Part shown: positions 29,301 through 44,300 of the stretch, piece after piece
Numbering within the stretch: the stretch's first letter is position 1
Layout: every line of letters starts with the position of its first letter
From: Escarpia spicata
Lineage: Eukaryota; Annelida; Polychaeta; Sabellida; Siboglinidae
NCBI GenBank assembly: GCA_963995525.1
Contig: OZ023214.1
Location: 43,209,998 to 43,273,997, forward strand
Direction: 5' to 3'
Length of the DNA: 64,000 nt
Program-made: the position numbers and the translations under genes
Notes under the pieces: model-generated
The model's input: only the letters and a program-made list of their open reading frames with translations
What the model was told of the DNA's origin: nothing
Database searches by the model: none

Positions 29301-32300
29301 CGCGGCATACCTAGTACCTATATATCGTAAACTAGAAAGAAACACCCACATTGGAATGATATTTATTGTCAGTTAACGCAAGAGAAGGAAACCAATTACG
29401 CGTACATTCCCCTACATTCGCCTCACCACGTTGTCGTTTTTACAAAAACAATTTATTCAAAAGAAAGGCACTATTGTAACATCACTGTGATCTAGATGCA
29501 TATCAATGGCCGACAATAACATGTTGGACAATCCCATCAAAAAACTCTAAATATCTTGAAATATTTGCATACAAATACCCTATAAATTTTACATAATTGT
29601 GAAGCTGGTGTTGTGCAATTCCAACGATAGTCATTAGATATCACTACTGTTAACGTTCATTTCACTAGTTAGGGAATAAGCCGCTGTAATGCTATTCCCG
29701 CTGTAGCGGGTTGTCGTATTCAAGCGTCAGAATACGGCAGGGTCTCGCACTGAAATGGTTAATGTAAAATCTAAACATGTCTTTTGGCTAGCCATAGACT
29801 CAGGGCCTCACCCAGCAGGGTGTCCGCCAGAAAAATCATTTGGGTATGAAAATAGTTAATTTTAAGACCGCGGAATTGGCAGGCTAAGCCTACCACGGGT
29901 GCCTACTTGATGGGCATTGGGTGTGGGAGCACTCCCCCAGAAAAAAATGGATTTCTAGATGCTCAGAGAAGTGACTTCCCGGCATTTGGAGTCGGAAATC
30001 CCACCCGGCTCATGGTGATCATTTTCATGTTTCGTAGGAGAATGAATAATAAATGTAACAGTCTGCAGGAAAATTTTAAACTTGCCAGAATAAATAGTCC
30101 GATTCATGATGAAGTATGGTATCTTGTTGTGTTATTTTTCTTCACCAAGAAATAATGAATACTCAAAAACATCGCTAAAGATGTACAACCATGACAGCAC
30201 GCCGTATTGTTTACACTAAGCCTACCAATATACCGGTACGCCATGTTCTATCCTGGGGTGAAGGCTTCAATCCTGCAGTGAATACCATATTTAGCCAATC
30301 ACATAATAGCTAGCATAAACGTGTTGGCACGGAATCATTCTTCACCTTTAAAAATGTCATCTAGTATGCGTTTCATTGCACAGAATATTAAACAAAATTT
30401 AAAAATCTGGATTTATTTTGAGTACGTATCTGTACCATAGAATTATTTTTGGGTACGTAATTTTACCCTTTTACCTTGCTGATGGAAACACTGCCCAGGA
30501 TCAAATATTTGCCAATCCAAATTTTTTCCGACATGCTACAAGGCACGTGATCGAACATATTGAACATTTAATGAGAATTCCTAATTTGTATGACTTTTTG
30601 CCAAAAGGTGCACAAAACGAGGATGATGTACTTTGAATGCAAATAAAAAACGAAACACTGTTCGAATGGCTTGTGTGTGTTGATAATAAGTTATAGATAC
30701 AGTGGAAATAAAATTATTAATAAATACGGTGAAGTTTTGTGTTAAAAATTATTCAGGTAAATAGCAAATAACAAAGGAGAAAATTTTTCTCCTTGCCGTA
30801 CAACTACATCACATGAGAAGAATGCTGACACAGCCTGGCCCTGTTTTATACATGACTTAGCATTTTTGTACATGTTGTAAACACATTACCATTAATACCG
30901 CATGAAATTATCTTAGACCACAGTGAGGACCGGTCTACTAAATCAAATGCTTTCTTATAATCGATGAAGGCACAATAAAGCCTTTTGCATCGAGACAAAT
31001 ACAATTCAACCAATGAGTGCAAAACAAATATATGATCAAGAGTGGAATACCCCTATCTGAACCCTGCCTGTTCTTCACCTATTACATTCGCTTCGTTTAG
31101 GTATGTGGTCTGTCTCCCGTTAATGGAGGCTGCCACGATAGTTGTCTGGGTCATCTATTGACCCCTGCTTTTTGTATATAGACTTAATGATCCCAATACA
31201 CCAATCTGTTGACACAATACCAGATAGTAGTACTAGGTTAAACATCTTAACAATAACTATAATTAGTTTTGTGGGGCTGTTTAGGGCTGCCCAAAATGCA
31301 AAATTTTCCTAGTATTTCCTTACTGCATTGGGCAGCTGTAAGCTTGTGTATTAGATTTACTTCCGCCACTGATGTCTATTGATAACTGGATAGTGAACAA
31401 CGTTGGCAAGTTTAACCCGTCCCCGGGTTGGACTAAACCTCCATTTTGGGCTAACCTGGGTTAAACAATTTTTAACATTCAGAACTATGTAGCATTTCTG
31501 AACAATCACTAAGGATTAATGAACACTTGTGCACAATGTCACCCACTTGGGACTGAGGAACAGGTTTAATTGATCTATTCAGCAATTGGAGGACACTGCT
31601 TAGGCCTCTCTCTGGACACTGTCATTCACAGTGTTGTGTATTGTCTTAGTTGGTGAGTTGAGCTAATCAACTTGACCATGAATCAGTGGTGCCTCTGGTA
31701 ACTTTAGAGGATGGAGGATGAATCCAGTTGTTGGCAGTGAACACTAGTGCTGAGAGTGTAGATTACTACCTACCAGTCTCCAAAGCTCTATATTTAAAAA
31801 AAACTGTTCAGTAACTTTTTTTCTAATTTTGCATAGATGTATCTTATGGTACTGCCATTATACACAATAAATCTGTATTTGATTGAATCATTCTCATGGC
31901 CCCCCAAAATGCAGAATTGTCCTCCTGTTTCTCTGCTTCTCCCTCCTGCAGCCCCGCTGATCTCTATTTATAACAGACAGACAGTTTTTTTACCATCATA
32001 AGCACATAAACTACAATATAATATGCATTGTAAGGTCAGGGAGGCTCCCATTAAGACAGTATATGCAGCTGTAAATCTGTATATTGGTCTAGCCTAGGCA
32101 CTCTGCCTGCCATTGTCCCAGTGTCAAACCAGGGCCTCACCCAGAGACCCGTCCACCCGTCCTGTGGACGGGTATATTCATAAATGGCGTTTTTTTGGAC
32201 GGGGTCAAATTGATTGTGGACGGGTCCGTCCATGTCGTTTTTTTGCGCGGGACAGCCCGTCCATGCCATTTTTATGACGTCATTGAAACTGCCGCGAAGC

Positions 32301-35300
32301 CAGTTACAAAATCTATGGAGACTGGTTTAAAAAATCGCCCACCCGGATCACCTGGCCAGCTCCCCAACACACGCCAGGCCTCGACATGCTAAGATAATTG
32401 TCACCTACCCGCAAGCGGCGACTTGCTAGGGTAATTGTTACCTACCCGCTAGCCCTGGCTCCTTGAAAGGCACCCGACACTTGCCTATGTCTATGTAGAC
32501 TAAATAATCTTATGTGAAGTCAACATCAGGGCAGGGAGATACAGCAAGCACTTGCCGATTAAGTCGCGTTCTTGGAAAACGAATGGAATTCCGCATAATC
32601 GACATTTCGAAACGGGATTTGTGTTTTGAACGGAAACTCGGTAACCGCTAAAAGAGTAGAATCACCAACACCGTAAACGATGCTGACTTTATTGGCGATA
32701 TTTTGAAACAAACATGATTACTATGCAACGGTATTCGTTTATTTTGGTGAATTTATGACGATTTTTAAAACATGCATGACAAATCGTTACGAGTGTGATG
32801 GCGCCGGTGCTACCTCGTGAATCGTGTCAACCAAAGGCAAAGTATCAATACAAGACGGTGCAGCATGCCCTATTTCCATTCTTCAAAGTATGTAAGTTGT
32901 AGACTGTCATGATTTCGCTTAGTGATGCCTCCTGTCTACATATAGGCTCCTTGACCCTGGTATCAACCAACGTAAACAGGGACTCGAGCAAAAGGCGCTA
33001 ACATAAACCGTTTTGCGATCGTGGTCTGGCTGTCCGCTAAGCGCATGGAAGACATGTTGTTAATTAAATGTAATTGTCACTTCGTTATAACATGCATAAG
33101 TGTACATATTCCTGTTTCGAACACAAAACTCGAAGGAATAACAACAGCCTAGGTTACGCTGACTCAAAGTGATTTACCCCACGTTTTGTAGTTCTAACAA
33201 ATTCCGTTGGATGGCGTCATATATAGCGCTAGCTAAAATGAAACAGCATTAAGCACTGCTGCATGAGGAACAACCAGACATGTATAATATTGTGTGACAG
33301 GAATTATTGTATTTTATCTAAATTTATTCTGTACGGTTGTTATTGTGTTGCAAATATTTCATAAATAAATGTTATTAGAAAAGTTAACCACACAATAAAC
33401 AGTATTATTTAGATGCAGAGATCATAACGTTGTGATATTTAAAATATTTGACAGGATGTATTATTTTTCAAAGTTAACTTTGAAATAAAATATTACTTTT
33501 CTGAACAAAAATGGGCTTCTTTTTTCACTTTTAAACAGAAAATGCACAATTTGACACACAAAATGCTACTTACATTTCTGATCACACGTGAGATATGCAT
33601 TCAGCCATGTTCTCTGCCTTGCCTTCATAATGTAATAGGTACATTGTACTTTTATTTTATTTTATATGTTATGATTGGACACACTAAGTATGATTACCAA
33701 AATTTACCATACTGGTGTATATAGATATATATATATATGTATACTCATAGTTGCATGTCCTATCCCGCATCCGATCGCGTGTTCAATCGTGTGCCCGACC
33801 GCACTTCGTAGCATGTCTGAACAAATTTGGACTGGCAAAAATTTGATCCTGGGTGAGGCCCTGTGTCAAACTGAATGCCTCCATGTGGGCTGTAACTATA
33901 ATGTGTAATGGGAATCCCTACTGCTCTGGTTAATTTTCTTTAGTCTACCTTTTGCTCTCAAGTAATCTGTCCTCTTAGTTTTATACATAAAGACATAATC
34001 TGGCATAACTTTATAAGTTTTTGTAGCAGCACATTTGTACTTCCAGTGTATCATTGCAACATAACATACATACTGTGTGCCACATTTGAATGTCATGCAT
34101 AAAATCTTTCCATGCAATCCATTTGCATATATAATGTAAAACAGCCGTTTTCTTCATTTTCACTTTTTGACCCTTACTATGTTTAATGCTCCATAACTTT
34201 GCCAATTTTGGTAGCAGTCATAATTTTGGAAACCGTGTAAAGCACCCTACCCAACCTTTACAAGAATGTAAGAAAACAATGTTACAATTTTTCCGACTTA
34301 TCACTCATTTGGTCAGCCGGGGTCACATATAGACGTATTAGTCCAAAGGATTTCAGGGCCTCTTGGCCCATTTTTACTTACATCTGGCTAGAAGGGGCTT
34401 AGTTTGTCCAGGTCAGTATAATTCAGGAATTTCAATTATCACCTGAATACATGCACACACACTTGTGTAACCACTAGAGTTGGGGGTGAAATGCGTATGT
34501 TTATAGTTCAGCCTGAAAGATTGTTGCCACGTGACAAAGATAATGCAATAGATCACTTGGCCGTCACTTGCATGACATATCATGCAAAACATCCTTGCTT
34601 CACATTAAAAGCTAAATGATTCATATCTTGGCATGCATTCTTACGTAGAATTTGGAAATAGGCTGAAATGAAAAATCAATAATAAACAAACTTTATCCGG
34701 GAAAAGTACACTACATGGACATTGTAAATCTTTCAAAACTTGAATAGCAACATTTGTTTATGTCCTGCAAAATGTATGCTTCCTATCAAAAGTATTACTT
34801 ATACATGACCTTGAGCTATACAACTGGTGAAATTTTAGCCTTTATTATTTTGATCATAATTATATTTGTTGAAGTATTTCTTTGTCTATTTAAATGTATA
34901 AATGTCTTGCCTTAGGCAAAGTCTGGTTTGTCAGATGTCCTCATTCAATGACATTGGACATGGCCATTCACCGGAAAGGGCCTTTGTGTACGAGTGAGCA
35001 GTGTGAATTGCAAAGATAATTGGTAATCTTTGAGTAAAAATATGCAACCAATAATTGGTCCAGTTTCAGTTGGTATGTTCCAAATGACCCCTTCATGGGC
35101 TAACATGGGAGTTTTGGTGCACATGGCTAAAATCACTGATCCATGACTGCAGTACTTAGTTAATGATGGCCTGAATAATCACTGCTTACAATAACTATAA
35201 TGTATTAAACTGATTTAGTGTACATATCATCAGTTCATTCTACTTACCAGATACGCATCCATGAACCATTTACATTGTGCGTAAGACAATGTTAATTAAT

Positions 35301-38300
35301 ATTTATCAGTACTGAATTGAAGTGTTACGTCCCATTTAAATATGCACCACATGTGAAGATTTACGCATCACTAATATTGTCAATTCTGGCCCCTATACGT
35401 GATGTTACATTGGGTGGGGGGTTTCTGGGTGAACAATTTGAAAAATATTGGTTCATTGAGCAGTCAGTCCCAGACAGCATTAATTGTTCACTTAGTTTTT
35501 TTTTAGATTTTCAACAAAGCACCATTGTTTTTTCTTACTTGTACAGACTTATGCCTTTATGTAACAATGAATGTATGTCTTCTGAATGCAGCACTAAAAT
35601 AAACAGTTGTACTTAATAAGTTATATTATATAGGTCTCTTGTACCAGGTGTGTCCCGGGTATATCAGAGATGTATGGACCACAGACAGTGGGTAAATGTG
35701 TAGCCTGTCATCAACTTACATGGTTAAGAAAAGGACAACCTGAAATAACCCCTCAGTGCAATATCCCAGCACTGAGTATTAACTACACAAATCCAGCAGC
35801 GCTTTTTTGAAAGTTCAAGATTAATAAAAAATTATTCCTGGCAAAGGCATTTATGAGCGTCACAGTTAATAGATCTGGAATTCATCTCCTAATAGATAGA
35901 TCTGGCTGAAAGAGAGTCACATTATTTAGATGTTTGTTATGTATGCAATTGTAAATCTCACAGCAGAGAGCAAACATTATTTAGTGCAACTAAATTGAAG
36001 TGTGTCAGCAAACTGAAGCAGTGGCCACTCATAAATTCATACGTGTGAGTCATCGTTCACGAGCCAGCAAAGCAGTTAAGCAAGCCTGTCTAACAAAGTG
36101 GTTGATCGTGGAGTAATACGTGAACTTTGTACCAATGAAGACCCCAGCCATGTTGTTAGGTCATAGCTCCACCAGCTGTATACAATAAAAGCGGCATAAC
36201 TGAGATTCTGAGAACCTGTACTTTATCGATTTTAGTGGTGTTGGCGTATCGCATGAATGAGGAAATACATGTTTTGTATTGTCGTAGCACACATCATCAG
36301 ATAACTTTGTAATCATGACTCACAAGGAGGTTTTGCATGGGAGATGAACATATAAATATATTCTAAATATGATTAAATTATTACTTCTGGGTTCACAGTT
36401 AATAGTGGTCCAATTGTTCATGACAAATTGGGTTGATCAAGGTGTACATTTTTGTTTATAAAGTGATTTACCCACAATCGAATTTAAAATGACATTAATT
36501 TATTTGTGGATTTGATTTTGGGGGTTTTGCCCCAGAAAGATACTTCAGAAAATGAACGCGTAAAATTATTCAGCATAATGTGAAAATGTAGCCCCACAAA
36601 AATGGCACTTGGAGATTAAACCTATTTAAATCCAATATCAAATAACAACTGGGTTAATGGTTTCTACATGGCATGTTGCAATTTATATCCATCTGTAACA
36701 CTAAACTAACTTAATCCAGTACAGGTCATAGTTGACTTTGTGATAAATATGATAGTTATGTAGTGTAGGATATATACAGGCGGTCCACTTTATAATCAAA
36801 TATAGTAAATATGTTTATATATCCACCAACTATGCACATCGATTGAACCTGTGACTTGCTGCGATCAAATATTTATGAGTGTACAGTTTCGTCAAACTCA
36901 CGGCTAAATATAAAACATATATACATTTTACAGTTGACAAAGTTCAAAATGGAAAGGGGGAAGTAGAAGCTCATTGCTTATTATGCACTTTCCCCATCAT
37001 CAATATGACATGGTCATAATCTTAAACACAGTGTTAGTAACATATAAGGTTATTATTATGATTATAATCTTAGCAGAGTTTACTCTGTAACACAAAGAAA
37101 AGTAAACTACTACAGTATATTTAGCCACTACCAGAGTATTACTGATGCAGGCAAATGCCATCGTAGTTTGACAGTAAGCCACTGACTTTATCTGATGATG
37201 TTGTATACATTTACCGTTTACAGCTGAAAAGAAAAATTCTGAAAACATGTAACCTGGGCAGAATAGCCGTAATGCATAAAACAACAGTTTGTGAAATGTA
37301 TGCGGTTAGTGTGCACATTTCCCTTCAAAAGTTTTTTAGAAGGTTTCTTTTGGAATAAACGTATGACATTTTTCCAAGCTGAAATAATATTCCTGACGTA
37401 AATATCTGGCTCTAACTGTACACAACCTTGCAACATGAAATAATTATAGTACTTTGAATGAATTGGCGAGAGTCCACTTTCCTGCTTATGGAAAGATTAT
37501 GGTTGGTTGATCTGGTGTCAGTATATATATATGGATATTTAGTTTTTATTGACCCCAGGTCACTTTAAATAGCCCATTGTCAAAATACTGTGTGACAACA
37601 CGCCCAACCATTAGAAAGTAATACCACCACCTACTTTAACATGTCACCTCATAAGCTCATACATTGTTTGATTTGGAGGGGCACTTCCTTCTAATGTTTG
37701 TTCATATTAAGGATTGGAACCAGAATGAGGTGAATTAGCCTAACTCATAAAAACGTGACCCAACATTTCATACAATGTATAATAATAATAATATTACAAA
37801 TGTTTATTTAAGACAAAATTGTAACAAAATAGAAGTTATTGTTATTTAAATCTTGTTGGCTTATGTTCTCAATGGAGCGAAATGAGTCTGTTTCATCTGA
37901 CATGACAATGACAGTATAAACCATTCATTGTCATCAATGAAACCGTAATAGAGATCACATTGTTATTATTGTATGGAGAAGTAAAACAGGCTGTTTTGTG
38001 TTGCAGGGATTCAAGAGCATCTCTTCAAAATGTCAACATGTAAGTGTCTGTTGCTGCTCACTTGATGGCGCTACCCGCATCACAGCACCGTATTTCTACC
38101 CCTTGATCTCTTGCGTCGTGAGGACGCATCACTTAATTTGTTCTGCCTTTTGACCAGTCATCTCAAACTATTGCGTTCCTAACAACTGTTCAGTGTTCAC
38201 CCCGAATCACCGTTCACCCCAGCCCTTTCAAGATCTTTCACAACACTGTCCATCTTAAGGGTAGCCACTACTCAAAAATGGCCATAGGCCATATCTCTGT

Positions 38301-41300
38301 TAGTACTGAACATATCTTAGCCAAATTTGGAGTACTAATTAGTTAAATGAATAGTACATGAAATGTGGAATGTGGGCTCATCTGCTTGTGCAGTGCCATG
38401 ACAATCAACATTTCTAGTGTCATAGAGGGGCATGCATCCTTAAAAATTATTCTGAGTTAACAACTGTATGTGTGATCATGCAGTTGTCAAGAATCATTAG
38501 CTAGAATACTCCTTTGTGCAATAAGGTGGTTTTGGGCAAGAAAGTTTGACTGCAATGAATGTTGTGAGATGGGACTTTAGGTTTGAGCTTTTTTCATGAC
38601 GTCTTGAAAAATTTTCAAACCTGAACAACGGTCACTGAAGTCAGATATCCTTGCCCAAAACCACCTTATTGCACAAAGGAGTATTCTAGCTAATGATTCT
38701 TGACAGTTACATGATCACACATACAGTTGTTAGCTCAGAATAATTTTCAAGGATGTATAGATCTTCCTCTCCTGTTGTCACTCTCTTCAGTTTTCCGAGC
38801 TCTCATGGTTATTTCTCCTCGGTCATTCTTGGTGTGTGTTCTGCCCATGTCAGTCTGCTCCCAACTACCTAACAATTCAAACTATTATGACTCACAATTA
38901 ATTTTGTAATATTAAGTCTGTGTGATATGAATTGCCAACAGTTTTATTTCTATTAATTAACATGTAATGGTAATGTAAAATAGGGAACTGTTTTTCTATG
39001 ATAAAACGGTACATTGCACCAGTGGAGTAGATGTGTGTTAAAGTTAAGAAGTAAGTAGAGATTGTGCATTCATTGGATTGCTGCCGAGAAGGTGGCCGTT
39101 AGATTGTCGTGTGTGTTCACAGAATGGTGCGTGTCTTTCAGGTTGTCTGGGAGTACAAGAGAAACCTGACAAAGGACATGAGATTTGATGAAGCAGCATC
39201 GGAGGTGTGCAAGACCGCACTCCAACAGGTGAGTGGTATCTGCAGGTGGCAGGTGTATGTACGTACACTTGTATGTTTTAATAAGTTAATACGTGAGTTA
39301 CTCCTTCCTGTCAGGTGCAACTTTAATGGCATTGTTTCAAACATTATAATCTGCTAACAATAACTATGCTTATACAACAAATTTTTGGTAATATGATAAC
39401 ATGTGTTAATGTAATATCTCACGTTGTAATTTTTCACCATTTACCAGATGATTGATTCTGAGCACCACAGCCGGCAAACCAATCTACCTCCTCATTTAAC
39501 ACGTCCCTTATATAATATATTGTGAAAGCAGTTGACAGCATGTAACTATGTACCATAGTGTTTTATTAGTCCTGTCTCCATTAGCCTTTCCTAAAACATC
39601 TAATGGCCATTTCTGGTGTGAATCTAAACAAATCCTATCTTTCCATGCAACTAATCAACACAGTGGCTTGCTTCATGACATTTCCTTTCCTTCCCGCATT
39701 TCAAATAACGCAACCATGTGTTGCACATGAAGTCACTATACAAACAAGAAAGCACGCAGCAGACTGACCATGTGTGTCTGCCATGTGCTTCAGTTGCCAG
39801 AATGCAACAGCCTGCCTGAAGGAGTTGGCCATCGTATTGGCTGCCTCATAGAACACAAGGACAACGTGACAGGCTCGGGCTGCAAACAGTTCCTCACAAA
39901 GATGGCTAGCATTGTGTTCAGTGACTACCGCCTCATCTACAAGTTTGTCGAGACGTGTAACAAAGATATCTCTGATCTGCATTGTGGCAGGACTGAGAGT
40001 GGGGTAGACAATGTAAGTGTTTAGAAGATTGGTGAGTTTGTGTGCATGTAAAGTACTGTTGTTTATATGTGTTTCGGAAATTAACTAAAAATAATCGTGA
40101 CTGTTTAAGATGTTTCAAGAAGCAGACCAAAGCAATCTATCAGTGATCATAATAACTTGTCGATCAGACATGTTTTTGTACAAGATGCATTTGTTGTACT
40201 GTTCATTTATTGTGCGTAGATCTGTGTCCAGTTACCTCTCTTAAACCATATTTTGCTGCCTCTGTTCTGTCCTAGTTTTTTTCCTCACAACCTGTTTAGA
40301 AACAATTAATTTGTTCTTAGCAGTAACCCAATAACCAGTAAACCAAACAGGTTTGAAAAGAAGGACGCAGAAGCAAGATCTGATAAGATTTTGTGCAATG
40401 GGACAGTTGCCATCCTAAGTTTAGTAGACTAACATAAATGCTAAAATCACATAGAACTTAGACAATAATTAAGGATACAGTTTGAGCAACATTGGAGGGT
40501 GCGCCACATTATTTTGAATTAAATATCTTTGAACATACTTTGTTGTCTGCCTTGTAATGCAGCCTCATTCACAAGGCAAGACTGTGCAGTGTCTGTCGGA
40601 TCATCTTCATAAACTCAATGAAGATTGTAAGCATGAGATCCTGCGCATTGCCGAGCTGCAAGCGGACGACTACCACTTGGATCGGCCGTTGTACTACGCA
40701 TGTCGCGAGGATAGGGAACATTTCTGTGAAAAAGTAACGGCCGGCGCTGGCAAGATCTACAAGTGTCTGTTGAAGCACAAGTTTGAGCGCGAGATGAGTG
40801 TAGAGGTAAGGCATCTGGGCAGTGGTGGGAGACTGTTAGGGATAGTTTTTTGTATTGTGATAATTTTGCAATACCTGTATTACTATGTCAAGTGGATAAA
40901 GGTGGTCATCGCCATGACAGAATCACTGCCATGCGACATGTACAAATTCCCACCTTGGCCATCGCATAAACGTGCACTAATTTCAATATTTGTGTCAATG
41001 AGATGTCATTGGTCATACGTGATTGTTTGCTACGGAGACAGTTACATGTACTGTTGTGTTGGCAGTGCCGGGAACAGTTGGTGATGAGGCAGAAGCTGAT
41101 GCAGGAAGATTATAAGGTGAACAAGGCCCTGCTGATCGCTTGTAGACACGACATCCGCTCTCACCACTGTCTGCGCGGCGATGTGCCAAGGGGAAAGTTT
41201 GCAAAGATGTCACATGTGCTGATGTGTCTCGAGGGAGTTATACGCGAAGGTAAGACTCATCAGTGACATTAGTCGTCTTAAACACTTTCTTGTCATCAAC

Positions 41301-44300
41301 TAGACTGTTGTGTCTATGTTAAGATGTGTGGTACTTCAGTATCAAGCAAGTTACGAAACATGTCTATACCATAGTCAAGCCAGCATGTGTGTATATTAGG
41401 TTAACATTTTTCACCTAGATGGTTTGTTTCTCGACAGTGTCTCGAACGAGTCTCCTTGGTATGCGGGCTACTTAAGTGGAGTGCTCTGTATTACAACTAT
41501 GTTATAAGTTATGAGGTGATAGAAAGAAACGTGACAGTAAAATATTGATAAAACTGTTGGGAAAAGACTTATGATTCCTGGGGGTCTAGTCCATTCTGTC
41601 CTATCAAGTCCCTGTTGATCTGTTTGTCTAACTCAGGCCAACTAGTGGTGTCTGAGTGTGTGATTATGTTGACACTTTCAGGCTGGGAGATGGTGTATGA
41701 ATGTGTGATTATGTAGACACTCTCAAGCCAGGAGATGGTGTCTGAACGTGTGATTATGTTGACACTTTCAGGCTGGGAGATGGTGTATGAACGTGTGATT
41801 ATGTAGACACTCTCAAGCCAGGAGATGGTGTCTGAACGTATGATTATGTTAACACTTTCAGTCTGGGAGATGGTGTATGAATGTATGATTATGTAGACAC
41901 ACTCAGGCCAGGAGATGGTGTCTGAACGTGTGATTATGTTGACACTTTCAGGCCAGGAGATGGTGTCTGAACGTATGATTATGTTGACAATTTCAGGCAA
42001 GGAAACCGTTGCACCTGAATGTGTCACTGAGCTGAATGAAATGCGTCGCAGTCTGATGGAAGATTACAAGATCAGTCCCGAATTAGTGACAGCGTGTTCC
42101 AACGAGATTAATAGTCACTGCAGGGAAAAGATAGCACTCAGAGGGGGAGGAGTGTTGCATTGTCTGATGGACCTTGCTAAGGATCACAAAGTGAAGGATG
42201 GAGAAACCATGTCAGCCACGTGTAAACGCAAGGTAGCCATCAACTTTTGCACTTCATGTGTTTGTCATGATCAAATGCAATTATTTACTGATATATCTGT
42301 TATTAATATACTAACTACTTTGGGGTGTTCTCAACTATTCTAACAGTGTCTCTTCATAGGTGCTGAGGTCCACTGGCCTCTTTCTGCTTCCATTTGCTTC
42401 CTTGGCCCATTGGCCTCTTTCTGCTTCCAATTGCTTCATTGGCCCATTGGCCTCGTTCTGCTTCCATTTGTTTCCTTGGCCCACTGGCCTCTTTCTGCTT
42501 TCATTTGCTTCCTTGGTCCATTGCCCTCTTTCTGCTTCCATTTGTTTCCTTGGCCCATTGGTCTCTTTCTGCTTCCATTCGCTTCATTGGCCCATTGCCC
42601 TCTTTCTGCTTCCATTCGCTTCCTTGGCCCACTCGCCTTTATCTGCTGCCATTTGCTTCCTTGGCCCATTGGCCTTTTTCTGCTTCCACTTGCTTCCTTG
42701 GCTCATTGGCCTCTTTCTGCTTCCATTTGCTTCATTGGCCTCTTTCTGCTTCCATTTGCTTCCTTGGCCCATTGGCCTCTTTCTGCTTCCATTTGCTTCC
42801 TTGGCCCATTGGCCCATTGGCCTCTTTCTGCTTCCATTTGCTTCCTTGGCCCATTGGCCTCTTTCTGCTTCCATTCACTTACTTGGACCATTGGCCTCTT
42901 TCTGCTTCCATTCGCTTCCTTGGCCCACTGGCCTTTTTCTGCTGCCATTTGTTTCCTTGGCTCACTGGCCTCTTTCTGTTTCCATTTGCTTCCTTGGCCC
43001 ATTGGCCTCTTTCAAGCATGCTTCCATTTGCTTCACTGACCCATTGGTCGGTGTAAGCTAGTTCATGATAATTGTTTTAACACAAACACAATATACTAAT
43101 ACGTGCATGAGTGTAATACATGTAACTTTTCCAATAACTTCATACTGGACTGTTCTCCCTGGCCTTTAGGTTGGCATGAGTGTAATACATGTAACTTTTC
43201 CAATAACTTCATATTGGACTGTTCTCCCTGGCCATTAGATTGGCATGAGTGTAATACATGTAACTTTTCCAATAACTTCATACTGGACTGTTCTCACTGG
43301 CCTTTAGGTTGGCATGAGTGTAATACGTGTAACTTTTCCAATAACTTCATACTGGACTGTTCTCCCTGGCCTTTAGGTTGGCATGAGTGTAATACATGTA
43401 ACTTTTCCAATAACTTCATACTGGACTGTTCTCCCTGGCCATTAGATTGGCATGAGTGTAATACATGTAACTTTTCCAATAACTTCATACTGGACTGTTC
43501 TCCCTGGCCTTTAGGTTGGCATGAGTGTAATACATGTAACTTTTCCAATAACTTCATATTGGACTGTTCTCCCTGGCCATTAGATTGGCATGAGTGTAAT
43601 ACATGTAACTTTTCCAATAACTTCATACTGGACTGTTCTCACTGGCCTTTAGGTTGGCATGAGTGTAATACGTGTAACTTTTCCAATAACTTCATACTGG
43701 ACTGTTCTCCCTGGCCTTTAGGTTGGCATGAGTGTAATACATGTAACTTTTCCAATAACTTCATACTGGACTGTTCTCCCTGGCCTTTAGATTGGCATGA
43801 GTGTAATACATGTAACTTTTCCAATAACTTCATACTGGACTGTTCTCCCTGGCCATTAGATTGGCATGAGTGTAATACATGTAACTTTTCCAATAACTTC
43901 ATACTGGACTGTTCTACCTGGCCTTTAGGTTGGCATGAGTGTAATACATGTAACTTTTCCAATAACTTCATATTGGACTGTTCTCCCTGGCCTTTAGATT
44001 GGCATGAGTGTAATACATGTAACTTTTCCAATAACTTCATACTGGACTGTTCTCCCTGGCCTTTAGGTTGGCATGAGTGTAATACATGTAACTTTTCCAA
44101 TAACTTCATACTGGACTGTTCTCCCTGGCCATTAGGTTGGCATGAGTGTAATACATGTAACTTTTCCAATAACTTCATACTGGACTGTTCTCCCTGGCCT
44201 TTAGGTTGGCATGAGTGTAATACATGTAACTTTTCCAATAACTTCATACTGGACTGTTCTCCCTGGCCTTTAGATTGGCATGAGTGTAATACATGTAACT

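Noticed and set aside
26986..29760. A larger TTAA element with CCATTTCA ends enclosing family B copy 1
   Set aside because: Only about 11 bp are shared between the proposed ends; beyond that they do not match, so chance is likely.
42360..43061. Open frames of 209-233 codons in three plus frames and several in minus
   Set aside because: It is a 37-bp stop-free minisatellite; the same peptide cycles through all frames, which a real gene would not do.
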